The position numbers and the translations under genes are program-made. The notes beneath the pieces are model-generated. The model did no database searches. It was not told the origin of the DNA and saw only the letters and a program-made list of their open reading frames with translations. Shown piece by piece: positions 10,046 through 19,809 of a stretch of DNA of 64,000 nt; position 1 is the first letter of the stretch; each line of letters opens with the position of its first letter. This stretch comes from Candidatus Hydrogenedentota bacterium. Lineage in GTDB: Bacteria > Hydrogenedentota > Hydrogenedentia > Hydrogenedentales > SLHB01. Location of the stretch: the NCBI GenBank assembly GCA_029552745.1, contig JAKPDK010000184.1:186001-250000 (forward strand), written 5' to 3'.

Positions 10046-10702
10046 CTAGTGGCGCGAAGAGCTTTCGCTGACGGGTGGTCTCTGAGTTCGAAAAGCGGTG
10101 AATTGAACGACGGCTCCCGCCAAGGAAACAAACGCCCATATAACCACGAGCAGCGTATTCTCCACTAGAAATCCAGGAGTCCTTTCAAAAGGCGCACTGA
10201 CATGAGTACCCGTCAGTAGGGCAGCGCCTGCGCCTACGAGCAGCCATGAGCCGATGACGGCTGTCGCACATGTCATGATGAACTTTTCGAGAAAAAGGGC
10301 TAACACGCCTCCGCCAACCCCTATAGCGACGACAACCCATGGCGCCCACTCGGCGGAGTTTGCAGCGAGAAATGCTTGAGCGATCAAAAACGTCCCCACA
10401 GCCCCCAAAACGAAAATCCCTGCTTTGTATAAAAAAAGAAGAGCCAACGCTCCACACACCCCGCCCAAAATAACAGCAAGAAAAAAGTATACGTGATTCT
10501 CCGGTACCACAACGGCTGCCAACACCGCAGCAGCCGTCGCCGCCAGTAAAAAGCCACTGAGAGCGATGACAAACTTCAACGTACGGTAGCCAAGAAAACA
10601 ATATAACATGCCGGTTGCCAGCAAAATGACACCAATAACGCCATCATCAGAAAAAGCTGAATCAGAAATCAGCAGGAATATGTCAGCGATGTATTTGTCC
10701 AT
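10046..10702 (-). CDS. DUF4203/TMEM198-like multi-pass membrane protein
   Basis: 218 residues from the ATG at 10702 (GGGG eight bases upstream); the frame extends to 10732 but those ten residues look unlike a start. Seven or so hydrophobic segments alternate with glycine-rich turns (VILLATGMLYCFLGYRTLKF, AVILGGVCGALALLFLY, ALFLEKFIMTCATAVIGSW), which fits the DUF4203 pattern. Function unknown for the family in bacteria. It is convergent with the DUF1858 gene, with 34 bases between the stops. Confidence 0.8.
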   Translation of the reverse strand: MDKYIADIFLLISDSAFSDDGVIGVILLATGMLYCFLGYRTLKFVIALSGFLLAATAAAVLAAVVVPENHVYFFLAVILGGVCGALALLFLYKAGIFVLGAVGTFLIAQAFLAANSAEWAPWVVVAIGVGGGVLALFLEKFIMTCATAVIGSWLLVGAGAALLTGTHVSAPFERTPGFLVENTLLVVIWAFVSLAGAVVQFTAFRTQRPPVSESSSRH

Positions 10703-10772
10703 TCTGAAGACCCCAATACGAGTCTGGGACATTATAACCCGTTTTTGGTTAAGACCCTAAATCCGAGTATTC

Positions 10773-11150
10773 GTCCAGTACCCTCGGCATTTTTTGTCTT
10801 GTTGGATGAGGAATGGAGGAGAAGATTTTCAAGATGGCAGAGGCATTCTTACCTGAGACGCAACAATCCCCTTAGAAAGTCGGAGAATTCCCCGTCTTTG
10901 CACGGTGCCCTCTTGCACTATAGACCAATCCCTGTCAGTGCGAGGAGTGCCAATAGGCACGAGGTGGCAATCCCCTCAGGTGACAGGGGATAACCCAGAG
11001 GCGAGATAGGACGTACAGCCTTGCACCCCTACAAAAGTCAAGGGATTGCGTCGTCGACTCGGGGACTCGCTCCTCGCGATGACAACGAGGCGTATGAGCC
11101 CTCGTCCACCTACTCGATGCGGTACCAAAGGTTTGTGCACTTACGCACCG
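10773..11150. repeat. MITE-like composite palindromic repeat, copy 2
   Basis: Shares with copy 1 the left block (TTTTTGTCTTGTTGGATGAG against its counterpart near 4915), the AGAAGATT block, GTGCGAGGAGTGCCAATAGG near 10938, GGGGATAACC and GGGATTGC blocks, GACTCGCTCCTCGCGATGAC near 11064, and the end CCAAAGGTTTGTGCACTTAC (11125-11144). The terminal inversion is weaker than in copy 1. The rest of the gap, 11151-11268, has no gene and holds the region just before dppD. Confidence 0.7.
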
Positions 11151-11268
11151 AGCCCCACTAAATTATAACCGTTGTGTAAGATACTTCGGACTGAAATGAG
11201 AAACGTTGTCATGATAAGATGAGCGTAAACGTAACTAGTTTTTGCGAGAGGTATAAAGGTTAGTTCTG

Positions 11269-12291
11269 TTGGATTCTGTCGTCAGCATCAAAGACCTGAA
11301 GACGTATTTTTTCACGGATGCAGGGGTTGCCAAAGCCGTAGACGGCATCTCGTTGGATTTACCGGTGGGAAAAACGACAGCGCTTGTCGGCGAGAGCGGC
11401 TGCGGCAAAAGCGTGACCGCACTCTCGATTTTGCGCCTTATACCAAACCCCCCGGGTCAAATCGTTGAAGGGGAAATCTGGTTTCAAGGAAAGAATTTAC
11501 TTCGAGAGTCGGAGGAGCACCTCCGCCGAGTGCGGGGCAACGGGATTTCCATGATCTTTCAAGAACCTATGACCTCCCTCAATCCGGTTTTTCGCGTTGG
11601 AAATCAAGTGGCTGCGGCTATTCGACACCACCGCAAGTTAACAAAACAAGAAGCATTGGACGAAACGATAGACCTATTCAAAAAGGTCGGCATTCCGGCT
11701 CCAGAGACGCGGATTTATGAGTATCCCCATCAGATGTCTGGAGGCATGCGCCAGCGCGTGATGATCGCTATGGCGTTAGCATGCCGTCCCGCATTGCTGA
11801 TCGCCGATGAACCAACTACCGCATTGGATGTGACCATTCAAGCACAAATCCTTGCCCTTTTGAGACATCTGCAAAACGAGTTAGGCATGGCTATTCTCCT
11901 AATTACACACGATTTGGGAATAGTTGCTGAAAATGCAGACCATGTCGCAATCATGTATGCAGGCAAAGTTGTGGAACAGACAACGGTTTCCCGTTTATTT
12001 CAGGATCCCAAACATCCCTATACTCAAGGACTTTTTGAATCATTGCCGGGACGCCACAAAGCTGGTGAGCCACTGAAGAGTATTCCCGGCCAAGTACCTG
12101 CGGCAACGCAATTCCCCGCCGGTTGTCGCTTTCACCCGCGTTGCCCCCACGCCATGGAGATATGTACAATCACGGAACCGAAGCTGGAATCGGTGAACGA
12201 CGGTCATACGACGGCATGTTGGCTGTACCAAGAATCGAACATGAAGACAGAAGAAACGAATCCAATTCGTAAAAAACTGCATGACTCATGA
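11269..12291 (+). CDS. dppD: Oligopeptide/dipeptide ABC transporter ATP-binding protein (DppD/OppD type)
   Basis: 340 residues. Walker [10 protein letters not shown]-loop [11 protein letters not shown], signature MSGGMRQR, Walker [14 protein letters not shown]-loop LLITHDLG, then the C-terminal oligopeptide/HPY extension with Cys residues ([14 protein letters not shown]) that is typical of DppD/OppD and can hold an Fe-S cluster. Start is TTG with AAAGG about ten bases upstream; no ATG fits. Energises peptide or related solute uptake with DppF. The permeases and binding protein are not adjacent, so the substrate is not defined. Overlaps dppF by ATGA. Confidence 0.92.
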   Translation: MDSVVSIKDLKTYFFTDAGVAKAVDGISLDLPVGKTTALVGESGCGKSVTALSILRLIPNPPGQIVEGEIWFQGKNLLRESEEHLRRVRGNGISMIFQEPMTSLNPVFRVGNQVAAAIRHHRKLTKQEALDETIDLFKKVGIPAPETRIYEYPHQMSGGMRQRVMIAMALACRPALLIADEPTTALDVTIQAQILALLRHLQNELGMAILLITHDLGIVAENADHVAIMYAGKVVEQTTVSRLFQDPKHPYTQGLFESLPGRHKAGEPLKSIPGQVPAATQFPAGCRFHPRCPHAMEICTITEPKLESVNDGHTTACWLYQESNMKTEETNPIRKKLHDS

Positions 12292-13313
12292 ACAACCTTG
12301 TAGATCCCCACGACGTGTTATTACGCGTCGAAAACCTGAAGAAATACTTCCCCATTTACACTGGGGTTTTCTCTCGGGTCACGGGCGTCGTGAAGGCAGT
12401 CGACGGAATCTCCTTTAGCGTACAACGAGGCAAAACGTTGAGCCTGGTTGGTGAAAGCGGCTGCGGAAAGACTACGGCTGGACGATGTATTTTGCGACTT
12501 ATTGAACCCACATCCGGCACCACAATCTTCGACGGGATTTCCATCAACACACTCAAACCTCATGACCTTCGTAGGCTTCGCCGCCGGATGCAACCGGTGT
12601 TTCAAGATCCTTTCGGTTCTCTCAACCCACGTATGACCGTCTACTCCGTTCTTGCGGAGATCTTGGCGGTACACAACCTTGTTCCACGCAATAAGAGAAG
12701 AGACCGCATTTACGAATTACTCGAGATGGTGGGTTTGTCGCCAGAGAGTGCCGACCGCTACCCCCACGAATTCAGCGGTGGCCAGAGGCAGCGTATCGGC
12801 ATAGCCCGAGCACTGGCCGTGGAGCCGGAACTGATCGTTGCCGATGAGCCCATAAGCGCGCTAGACGTCTCGATTCAGGCTCAGATTCTGAACCTGCTAA
12901 TGGATCTGCAACGCAGACTAGGTCTAACGTATATTTTCATCAGCCATGATCTCAGTGTTGTCCGGCACATTTCCGATCATGTTGCCGTGATGTACTTAGG
13001 AAAGATTGTTGAAATAGGAAGCGCCGAAGATATCTTTGAGAGGGCGGTCCACCCTTATACCAAAGCGCTGTTGGCGGCAGCACCTACCCCTGACCCAGAC
13101 CGCAAACGTACACGGATCATTTTGCAAGGCGATGTACCCAGTCCAATAAATCCTCCGTCGGGATGCCCCTTTCACCCCCGTTGTCCCGATGCAAAAGACT
13201 CATGCAAACACCAAGACCAAGTTCTCACTGCCGTGACGGAAGAACACGCCGCTGCATGCCATATCCACGTACCAAGGGAGAGACACGCTCGAGACGAAAT
13301 CTACGCACGATAG
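12288..13313 (+). CDS. dppF: Oligopeptide/dipeptide ABC transporter ATP-binding protein (DppF/OppF type)
   Basis: 341 residues, partner ATPase of DppD. Walker [10 protein letters not shown]-loop [12 protein letters not shown], signature [15 protein letters not shown], Walker [22 protein letters not shown], and a C-terminal Cys-rich [14 protein letters not shown] segment. Its ATG overlaps the dppD stop, so the two are translationally coupled. Its last 13 bases overlap the end of the convergent pyrC gene, leaving no room for an intrinsic terminator between them. Confidence 0.92.
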   Translation: MNNLVDPHDVLLRVENLKKYFPIYTGVFSRVTGVVKAVDGISFSVQRGKTLSLVGESGCGKTTAGRCILRLIEPTSGTTIFDGISINTLKPHDLRRLRRRMQPVFQDPFGSLNPRMTVYSVLAEILAVHNLVPRNKRRDRIYELLEMVGLSPESADRYPHEFSGGQRQRIGIARALAVEPELIVADEPISALDVSIQAQILNLLMDLQRRLGLTYIFISHDLSVVRHISDHVAVMYLGKIVEIGSAEDIFERAVHPYTKALLAAAPTPDPDRKRTRIILQGDVPSPINPPSGCPFHPRCPDAKDSCKHQDQVLTAVTEEHAAACHIHVPRERHARDEIYAR

Positions 13314-14581
13314 ACAATGCGGCCATCGCAAATCGTGTAGCGAACCACACCGCGCAAGTGCATACCCCCGAACGGCGTATTACGACTTTTGGAAGCAAAC
13401 TCTTCTGGACGGACGACCCACTCGGCGGTCGGATCAAATACCGTAATATCGGCAGGGCCGCCCACTCGGATCTCACCGGCGGGGAGCCCCAGGATTCTCG
13501 CCGGAGCACTCGTCATCAGCTGGACAAGCTTCTCCAACGCCACCACGCCGGGCTCCACTAACCCGGTAATTCCGAGTGCAAGCGCTGTCTCCAGCCCCAC
13601 AATGCCAAAGGGTGCCAACTGAAATTCAACGTCCTTTTCTGTGAACGTGTGCGGGGCATGATCGGTAGCAATGCAGTCAATGGTGCCATCGGCGAGTCCC
13701 TGCTTTATCGCCATAATATCTTCAAAAGTGCGCAAAGGAGGATTCATCTTCGCGTTGGTGCCAAACCGTTCTACGGCTTCATCCGTCAGCGTCCAATAAT
13801 GGGGTGCTGTCTCACACGTCACGCGAACCCCTGTCGATTTGGCGCGCCGAATGATTTCCACGCCCTCTACCGTACTGACGTGGCAAATATGCACATGGGC
13901 TCCCGCTAATCGCCCCAAACGAATCACCCGATCAATAGCAATCTCTTCCATTTCGCGCGGCAGCCCCGGCAACCCCAAGCGTGTAGAAGTGTACCCTTCG
14001 TTCATGGCGCCGCCTTCCATCAGAGACGCATCTTCACAGTGCGCCAGATAAACGAGGTCGACCATGTTCGCATATTCGAGCACACGCCGCATGACCCAAC
14101 TAGAAGCGATATCATTTCCATCATCGGTTATGGCTACCGCACCGGCATCTTTTAGGTCTGCCATTTCGGTCATCTCGAGCCCTGCCCGCCCCTTCGTAGC
14201 GGCAGCGGCAGGCCAAACCTTGATACAGGCGGTTTCACGAGAACGGCGATTCTGCAGTTCCACCATGCCACCGTTGTCAATCGGTGGATTTGTATTGGGC
14301 ATGGTCACAACCGAAGTAAACCCCCCTCGGGCTGCGGCACGGCTCCCTGTGGCAATCGTCTCTTTGGATTCAAAACCGGGTTCACGGAAATGGACATGAA
14401 GATCAACGAAACCGGGGCAGACTATACAGCCCGCAACATCAAAGCTCTCATCTCCACGAAGGTTCTTGCCGATCGCTACGACCTGCCCCCCGTCAATGAG
14501 AACATCTCGTTCCTCCGACGTTTTCGATACCGGATCGATTAACCGACCGTTTTTTAAAACCACACTCATTGTTGTCTTCAT
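13301..14581 (-). CDS. pyrC: Dihydroorotase (class I)
   Basis: 426 residues. Closes carbamoyl-aspartate to dihydroorotate in pyrimidine synthesis. Zinc-site motifs: [12 protein letters not shown] (HxH), a Lys/Asp-rich region near [30 protein letters not shown], and [10 protein letters not shown] with the catalytic Asp. The HVHFREPG form and length mark the class I enzyme that often associates with PyrB. Its ATG overlaps the pyrB stop as ATGA. Last gene of pyrR-pyrB-pyrC. Confidence 0.95.
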   Translation of the reverse strand: MKTTMSVVLKNGRLIDPVSKTSEERDVLIDGGQVVAIGKNLRGDESFDVAGCIVCPGFVDLHVHFREPGFESKETIATGSRAAARGGFTSVVTMPNTNPPIDNGGMVELQNRRSRETACIKVWPAAAATKGRAGLEMTEMADLKDAGAVAITDDGNDIASSWVMRRVLEYANMVDLVYLAHCEDASLMEGGAMNEGYTSTRLGLPGLPREMEEIAIDRVIRLGRLAGAHVHICHVSTVEGVEIIRRAKSTGVRVTCETAPHYWTLTDEAVERFGTNAKMNPPLRTFEDIMAIKQGLADGTIDCIATDHAPHTFTEKDVEFQLAPFGIVGLETALALGITGLVEPGVVALEKLVQLMTSAPARILGLPAGEIRVGGPADITVFDPTAEWVVRPEEFASKSRNTPFGGMHLRGVVRYTICDGRIVYRA

Positions 14582-15552
14582 CCCTGGGGTTTGTTTACCA
14601 ACAGGTGCATAACCGCCATGCGGACGGCGACGCCGTTCGACACTTGCTCCAAAATCACGTTGCGAGGACCATCTGCCACGCTCGCCGACAGTTCCACATC
14701 ACGGTTGATTGGACCCGGATGCATCACAATAGCATGGTCGGGCGCAGCTTTTAATGATTCCTCATCAATACGGAATAACCGCACATACTCGCGAAGACTT
14801 GGAAAAAGACATTTCTGTTGCCGTTCCAACTGGATGCGCAAGACATAAACCACATCGACATCTTCGAGCGCTTCACGGAGTTTAGTGGTCACCCGCACAC
14901 CCATCTTTTCTATCTCAACGGGAAGTAGCGTGCTGGGACCACAAACGGTGACGCTGGCGCCCAGTTTCTTCAGGCACCAAATGTTGCTACGGGCTACGCG
15001 ACTGTGAGCAATGTCTCCAATGATTGCCACCCGCACACCGTCTAATCCCGCGTTTTCTTCTTGTCTCAGCCGACGAATATGCTGCCGCATTGTGAAAGCA
15101 TCGAGAAGCGCTTGCGTGGGATGTTCGTGAGCACCGTCGCCCGCATTAATCACACTGGAAGGATGACGATCGGCAAGGATCTTTGCCGCCCCCGCATAAC
15201 TATGACGAATGACAACGATATCGCTGTGCATGGCCTCGATGTTATACAAGGTATCATGAAGGGTCTCGCCTTTCTTGGCGCTGGAAACGGCGACGTTCAT
15301 GGTAAGCGTATCGGCACTCAGTCGTTTCGCTGCGAGTTCAAAAGAGGTCCGTGTACGGGTACTGGGTTCGAAAAACCAATTGACGACTAGGCGCCCTTGC
15401 AACAGGGGAACTTTCTTAATCCCGCTTTCCCGTTGCGACACCGCGACAAACTGCGGCGCCAAATCGAGGATCATCTCAATCTCGCTACGGCTGAGATCCT
15501 CAATTGCCACCAGGTCTTTACGCGACCATAACCTTATCCCCTGCTCCGCCAT
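14578..15552 (-). CDS. pyrB: Aspartate carbamoyltransferase catalytic subunit
   Basis: 324 residues. Joins carbamoyl phosphate and aspartate, the first committed step of pyrimidine synthesis. Carbamoyl-phosphate site EPSTRTRTSFELAAKRL, catalytic HPTQALLDAFT, and HPGPINRDVE near the C-terminus are all intact. No pyrI regulatory subunit is adjacent, which fits control by PyrR instead. 15 bases separate it from pyrR upstream. Confidence 0.96.
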   Translation of the reverse strand: MAEQGIRLWSRKDLVAIEDLSRSEIEMILDLAPQFVAVSQRESGIKKVPLLQGRLVVNWFFEPSTRTRTSFELAAKRLSADTLTMNVAVSSAKKGETLHDTLYNIEAMHSDIVVIRHSYAGAAKILADRHPSSVINAGDGAHEHPTQALLDAFTMRQHIRRLRQEENAGLDGVRVAIIGDIAHSRVARSNIWCLKKLGASVTVCGPSTLLPVEIEKMGVRVTTKLREALEDVDVVYVLRIQLERQQKCLFPSLREYVRLFRIDEESLKAAPDHAIVMHPGPINRDVELSASVADGPRNVILEQVSNGVAVRMAVMHLLVNKPQG

Positions 15553-15567
15553 GACGTTCCGACCACC

Positions 15568-16152
15568 TTATTGTTCCTGCGCCTCTTCTACGCCCCGCTC
15601 CAGCAACACTACATCTTCTCCGTCTGTCTCTACAAGCCTGACCGAGACATGGTCTGCTGGCGTGGTTTCCACAGACCAGCCCAAAAAATCCGCCTGAATG
15701 GGTAATTCACGCAAACGACGATCCACGAGACATGCCAATTGGATCCGCTTGGGACGGCCATAATCGATAATTTCATCCAAGGCAGCCCGTACCGTGCGCC
15801 CTGTGGAAAGCACATCATCCACGATGACAACATTGCGTCCATCCACGTCAAAATCGAAGTGAGTTCCCGTTGTCCCCGTAATCCCCGTCACCCTGCCGGA
15901 ACGAAGGTCGTCGCGGTACAACCTCGTGGAAAGCGAACCCACAGGCACGGAAACGCCGGTCATCTCTTTTATTTCCCGGGCGATGCGGTCTGCAAGCGGC
16001 CTTCCCCGTTTTAACACGCCCAACAGTGCCACGCTGTGAATGTCGGGGTTTGCGGCCACGATTTCTTGCGCCAAGCGATGGACGGACGAACGGATCAGGT
16101 CAGCGTCCATAATGATGGTTTTTTCAAGTTCCTCAGAAGACGCATTGGTCAT
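15568..16152 (-). CDS. pyrR: Bifunctional pyr operon regulator / uracil phosphoribosyltransferase
   Basis: 194 residues from the ATG at 16152. PRPP-binding loop VVIVDDVLSTGRTVRAAL and the basic LSTRLYRDDL segment are typical of PyrR, which binds pyr mRNA when UMP is high and usually also makes UMP from uracil. The frame extends to 16242 but those 30 residues are unlike PyrR. As first gene of pyrR-pyrB-pyrC it probably regulates its own operon. I could not identify a convincing PyrR-binding loop or attenuator in 16153-16345, so the mechanism (attenuation or translational block) is unproven. Confidence 0.94.
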   Translation of the reverse strand: MTNASSEELEKTIIMDADLIRSSVHRLAQEIVAANPDIHSVALLGVLKRGRPLADRIAREIKEMTGVSVPVGSLSTRLYRDDLRSGRVTGITGTTGTHFDFDVDGRNVVIVDDVLSTGRTVRAALDEIIDYGRPKRIQLACLVDRRLRELPIQADFLGWSVETTPADHVSVRLVETDGEDVVLLERGVEEAQEQ

Positions 16153-16396
16153 AGGGCAAATCTTTCTGTTACTTGTCAAGGTTAAGCCTGCCTCGCTCCT
16201 CCTTCTAAGATCGTTCGATTTTAGCAGTGCGCCGTCATGCATTCAATTTCCTATACATATCCAACAACTTTGGCACGCCTGTCGTTTTACCCCTCGCACC
16301 GCGTCACTCTATCTGATAGTGTCCATGACGTTGAAAGTATAACGTAACACACGCGTACCGCCTCGCCCTTTCTTGTCCTCTTTCCACACCTCCTGC

Positions 16397-16608
16397 TGTC
16401 ATTGCGGGAAGCGACTCCCCCGACGCGACGAAGCAATCCCCTCAACCACAATAGTGCAAGAAAACCCAGGGTAAGATCTCGCTCCTCCCGGGATACCGGG
16501 GGATTGCCACGTCGTGCCTACGGCACCCCTCGCAATGACCACCGGGCGTATAAGCCCAGGTCTACCTCCTCGAGGTGCTACCAAACTTGTAGAAACTTAC
16601 GCAACCTC
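16397..16608. repeat. MITE-like composite palindromic repeat, copy 3
   Basis: Begins GTCATTGCGGGAAGCGACTC (16397), then GACGAAGCAATCCCCTC, a central unrelated stretch, GGGGGATTGCCACGTCGTGC, CCCTCGCAATGACC near 16530, and the tail ACCAAACTTG...AACTTACGCAACC (16581-16608). It ends at the stop codon of the RDD gene. The remaining gap 16153-16396 is the leader side of pyrR and holds no gene that I can support. Confidence 0.7.
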
Positions 16609-17420
16609 TATCTGCCCGAGTTTTTTTCTGGAACATGCGCGGACAAAGGCGGCCCAGGCACGGCAGGTTGAAAAAGAATCCCGACGGCATTACGGACATA
16701 TTGCTCGTCGGTCAGTCCATACGTTGCCTCTTCGGGAAATTGCACCAATTCGCGAAAGTATCGGGCAATCTCTGAAAACAGCCGCAGGCGCGCCTCGTCA
16801 ACAAAGTCATTCCTGCGAGCAAGGGCGTCCCATGCCAAGAAAGCTGCCTCCGCAGACACCAACTGCCGTAACCGGGCGCAAAGATGGGGATAATCTCGGA
16901 AGGAGTTGTATTTCTCGGGTTCGAAGCGGTCAAAACGATGGGCAACCGTTTCAGGAATGCGTATGACAACCGTGTTTGCCGCGTAATCACCTAGACGCTG
17001 ACTTTTTTTGCTGATAAAACAACAAATCCCGCCCACAAGGTAAAAAACAGGAAGCGCGTCCACAACCCGAATGAGATTGCGTATTACAATTTGGTTGAAT
17101 TTCAGCGGTAACCCTGCCTCATCCATAACCCGCAGGCGGAAAAGGCGCTTTCCCAGGGTCTGGCCTCGCCAAAACCATTCCAGGACGATGCTATAGCCTG
17201 TGGACACGAGGAAACTTATCAGAATAATAGCGCTCGTAGCCAGGTCGGGAAACAAGGTTACCACCGGTATGAATAACCGACTAAAGGCAGCCAGACTTAC
17301 CCCCACCACCGCCTGATCCACCAGCCAGGCTGAAAAACGCCGCAACAAACCCGCCAGTACCAGGGAAAAGGTCACCCCATCTGGTGTGTGGATCTCAATG
17401 CCGTGCGCGAACGAGTTCAT
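16608..17420 (-). CDS. RDD family membrane protein
   Basis: 270 residues. The RDD domain is seen at FSLVLAGLLRRFSAWLVDQAV (Arg and Asp of the RDD name) with three hydrophobic segments up to about residue 140, including FWRGQTLGKRLFRLRVMDEAG, a family hallmark. The C-terminal 120 residues are soluble and unassigned. The start at 17420 overlaps the upstream stop as ATGA. Last gene of the long minus-strand block and next to the SpoIIM-like gene, the common RDD-SpoIIM-DUF58-MoxR order. Molecular role unknown; some RDD proteins are ion transporters. Confidence 0.88.
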   Translation of the reverse strand: MNSFAHGIEIHTPDGVTFSLVLAGLLRRFSAWLVDQAVVGVSLAAFSRLFIPVVTLFPDLATSAIILISFLVSTGYSIVLEWFWRGQTLGKRLFRLRVMDEAGLPLKFNQIVIRNLIRVVDALPVFYLVGGICCFISKKSQRLGDYAANTVVIRIPETVAHRFDRFEPEKYNSFRDYPHLCARLRQLVSAEAAFLAWDALARRNDFVDEARLRLFSEIARYFRELVQFPEEATYGLTDEQYVRNAVGILFQPAVPGPPLSAHVPEKNSGR

Positions 17421-18448
17421 TCGAATCTGCCCCAACTCGGCACACGAACATCAGAACCGCTACTAGGGCGCCCCAACAAAGAAAAATACAGTATTAATAA
17501 AACCAGCTCACAAATCCCGAATAGTATTTTCACCCAATAGGGCAGCAGAGGCTCATGATACTGAGAAAAGAAGGCTTCCACGATTCCAGCCCATACCAGC
17601 ATCAGCGTCACTCCCAACAGAAACGTTACGACAATTGGGCCAATTCTTCGCAATCGAACTTTGAGAGGTTCGCGGCTTTTCCAACCAAGCAGCGCCCACC
17701 CCAGTACCAGACTACTCTGACCGGCAACAAGAATTGCGGGGATCTCCACCGCTCCATGGGGTAAAAGCCAGCCCAACAGAAAAGCCGTTTCTCCTGCCCG
17801 AATATAGTCCACCGCTACCACCCCCAGGAGAACGCCGTTAAAGAATAAAAGCATAATGGACCCGATTCCCCACGTAATGCCTAGCGCAAACACATAAATG
17901 GACACGCGGGTATTGTGTGTCATATAAAAGGCGCTACCAGAAAGTTGCCGACCTGCCACGTCCTGCCCCGCATGAGCCTCTTCCTCAGAAACCCGTTCGG
18001 AAGGGTTCTGCTGGAGTTCAGGGTAAGGTAACAAAATGGTTTTAGCCCCGGGATCAACCAGTATCACCGCCCCGCCAAAAACGGCTCCTAATAACGTCGC
18101 GAAAGCCGCAATCTCGAACGCACGGAAATGCGCTCGAAAGGTCCGCGGAAAGGTCACAAAGAACCAGTGAAATGGATTGAATCGTAAGGCGCGGTTGCGT
18201 GTTTCATGAATCTCACCGTATGCCCGTATGGCGAGAGACTCAAGATACACTCGGAGTTCGGGTTCCACCGAGACACCGCACAACCTCGAAACGTCCGTAC
18301 ATACGCGGCGATAAAGATAATACAGACGACGTACCTGAGCCAGGGTCAAACGAGGAAAAGCCTCCTTATCTAGTGCCGACAGAAGAGACTCCAGCTCATC
18401 CCAGTAAGGTTTCTCAACGTCAATAAATCGCTTGATATCAATGATCAA
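17417..18448 (-). CDS. SpoIIM/DUF95-family stage II sporulation protein M homolog
   Basis: 343 residues from a TTG at 18448, which overlaps the DUF58 stop as TTGA; the open frame continues upstream to 18577 inside DUF58 and lacks family sequence there. An N-terminal soluble helical part (FIDVEKPYWDELESLL, LYYLYRRVCTDVSRL) precedes about five membrane segments from residue 115. Outside spore formers the family is common beside MoxR-DUF58-RDD genes; no sporulation is implied. Function unknown. Confidence 0.88.
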   Translation of the reverse strand: MIIDIKRFIDVEKPYWDELESLLSALDKEAFPRLTLAQVRRLYYLYRRVCTDVSRLCGVSVEPELRVYLESLAIRAYGEIHETRNRALRFNPFHWFFVTFPRTFRAHFRAFEIAAFATLLGAVFGGAVILVDPGAKTILLPYPELQQNPSERVSEEEAHAGQDVAGRQLSGSAFYMTHNTRVSIYVFALGITWGIGSIMLLFFNGVLLGVVAVDYIRAGETAFLLGWLLPHGAVEIPAILVAGQSSLVLGWALLGWKSREPLKVRLRRIGPIVVTFLLGVTLMLVWAGIVEAFFSQYHEPLLPYWVKILFGICELVLLILYFSLLGRPSSGSDVRVPSWGRFE

Positions 18449-19809
18449 AGCAACTGCCTTCTTTTTACAGTCAAATACTGTGCCACCAGTTGAGCACAAG
18501 CCGTCTCGTTGTTCAATAGATGCAGGGCAATACCCTGCTGCTTCAAAACGTGCTGGAGCTCGCGCAGCTCTTGCCACCGCAAATGGCCTGCCAACACTCT
18601 GTAAATCTCTTCGATGGAATGGGCGTTCCCTTTAGAAAACAGCGGCGCAACACCCTGCGGACAAAACACATTGACGAGCACAAGATGACGTCGGGCAACC
18701 AGAGAAATGCTTCGCACAAACTCCTCCGCCAGTACCGGGTCATCCAGGTTCGTCAAAATGAGTACCAACGAGCGACGGGTCAGACGAAGACGCAAGAAGG
18801 TGCACAGTTCCTGAAAATCCGGATTCACAGGCCGTGCCTCCAGGGTATATAGTGCGTCACGGCATACTCCGAAATGCGTTTTACCAGTTGCCGGTGGAAT
18901 GAATCGGCGGACGCGATCGTCAAAGACTACTAAACCAAAGCGGTCCCCCTGTCGCTGCGCCACAGAACCCAACAATAACGACGCTGCAATGAACCGCTCC
19001 AGGAAAGAGTCGCTCTTCCACTTTTTCGCATTCTCCTCGGCAGAAGAAAAAGACTCGCCATATCTGCCGCTCAGACGAGCAGCGTCCAAAACGACGTATA
19101 TTTCTTGCGTCCGCTCCAGCTGAAAAACTTTGGAAACCAGTTTGCCGCGTTTTGCCGTTGCTTTCCAGTGAATGTCCTCAACCGCATCGCCGGGAATGTA
19201 TTCTCGAAGTTTTTCGAACTCCCTTCCTTTGCCCACCTGACGTTGGGCATGCACACCCAAAAAGCCGTGAATAAGAAACACAGCGGCGAGCCTTTTGCGC
19301 TCTTCAAAAAGGTTCGGATATACACGGATATCGGCATGTTGCGGAAACGTTTTGCGAATATTCCATAGCCCCAACCGCGACGCACGTTCGACATACACCT
19401 TATGGAGCAAGAAACGCCCTCGCTTCTCCGGCGTACAGCGCCATGAGGCGGAAAACCTCTTTTGTTCAGGGTCCAGCCGCAACACCAAGTACTCGTTTAC
19501 CGAACGAAACGAAACCGGTAAGGAAATACCTAAGACCATTTGAACAGGTTTGTAAAAGCTGTGTTGAACAACGACGTCTATGGAACCCTCTCGTTTTCTA
19601 ATGAGGCGGATGGTGCCTGGCACAGAAATCAGCAGCCCATCAAGTGAGCGCAACGAAAGAGCCGCGTCCAACCCGACCGGCACAAGGGAAAACAGAAGGA
19701 CTAGTCCGCAAAGATAATAGGCGCCGGCGTGGGCCATTCCCATCGCCGTTAGCAAAGGCAACCAGACGATACACGCATAAAGAATAAGACGAAAACCGGG
19801 AACAATCAT
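18445..19809 (-). CDS. DUF58 domain protein with VWA-like fold
   Basis: 454 residues. Two N-terminal membrane segments (residues about 8-48), then an Ig-like part and the DUF58 signature FEKLREYIPGDAVEDIHWKA followed by VVLDAARLSGRYGES, a VWA-like metal-site region. DUF58 proteins act with MoxR ATPases, probably as the client or adaptor of a chaperone-like complex at the membrane. Overlaps the moxR-type gene by ATGA. Confident about the family; cellular role is inferred from the conserved gene pair. Confidence 0.92.
   Translation of the reverse strand: MIVPGFRLILYACIVWLPLLTAMGMAHAGAYYLCGLVLLFSLVPVGLDAALSLRSLDGLLISVPGTIRLIRKREGSIDVVVQHSFYKPVQMVLGISLPVSFRSVNEYLVLRLDPEQKRFSASWRCTPEKRGRFLLHKVYVERASRLGLWNIRKTFPQHADIRVYPNLFEERKRLAAVFLIHGFLGVHAQRQVGKGREFEKLREYIPGDAVEDIHWKATAKRGKLVSKVFQLERTQEIYVVLDAARLSGRYGESFSSAEENAKKWKSDSFLERFIAASLLLGSVAQRQGDRFGLVVFDDRVRRFIPPATGKTHFGVCRDALYTLEARPVNPDFQELCTFLRLRLTRRSLVLILTNLDDPVLAEEFVRSISLVARRHLVLVNVFCPQGVAPLFSKGNAHSIEEIYRVLAGHLRWQELRELQHVLKQQGIALHLLNNETACAQLVAQYLTVKRRQLL

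Noticed and set aside
16153-16345. PyrR-binding attenuator upstream of pyrR
   Set aside because: No convincing conserved loop or terminator/antiterminator pair could be drawn.
17417-18577. SpoIIM-like gene as evidence of spore formation
   Set aside because: Family members are common in non-sporulating bacteria beside MoxR and DUF58; no other sporulation gene is present.
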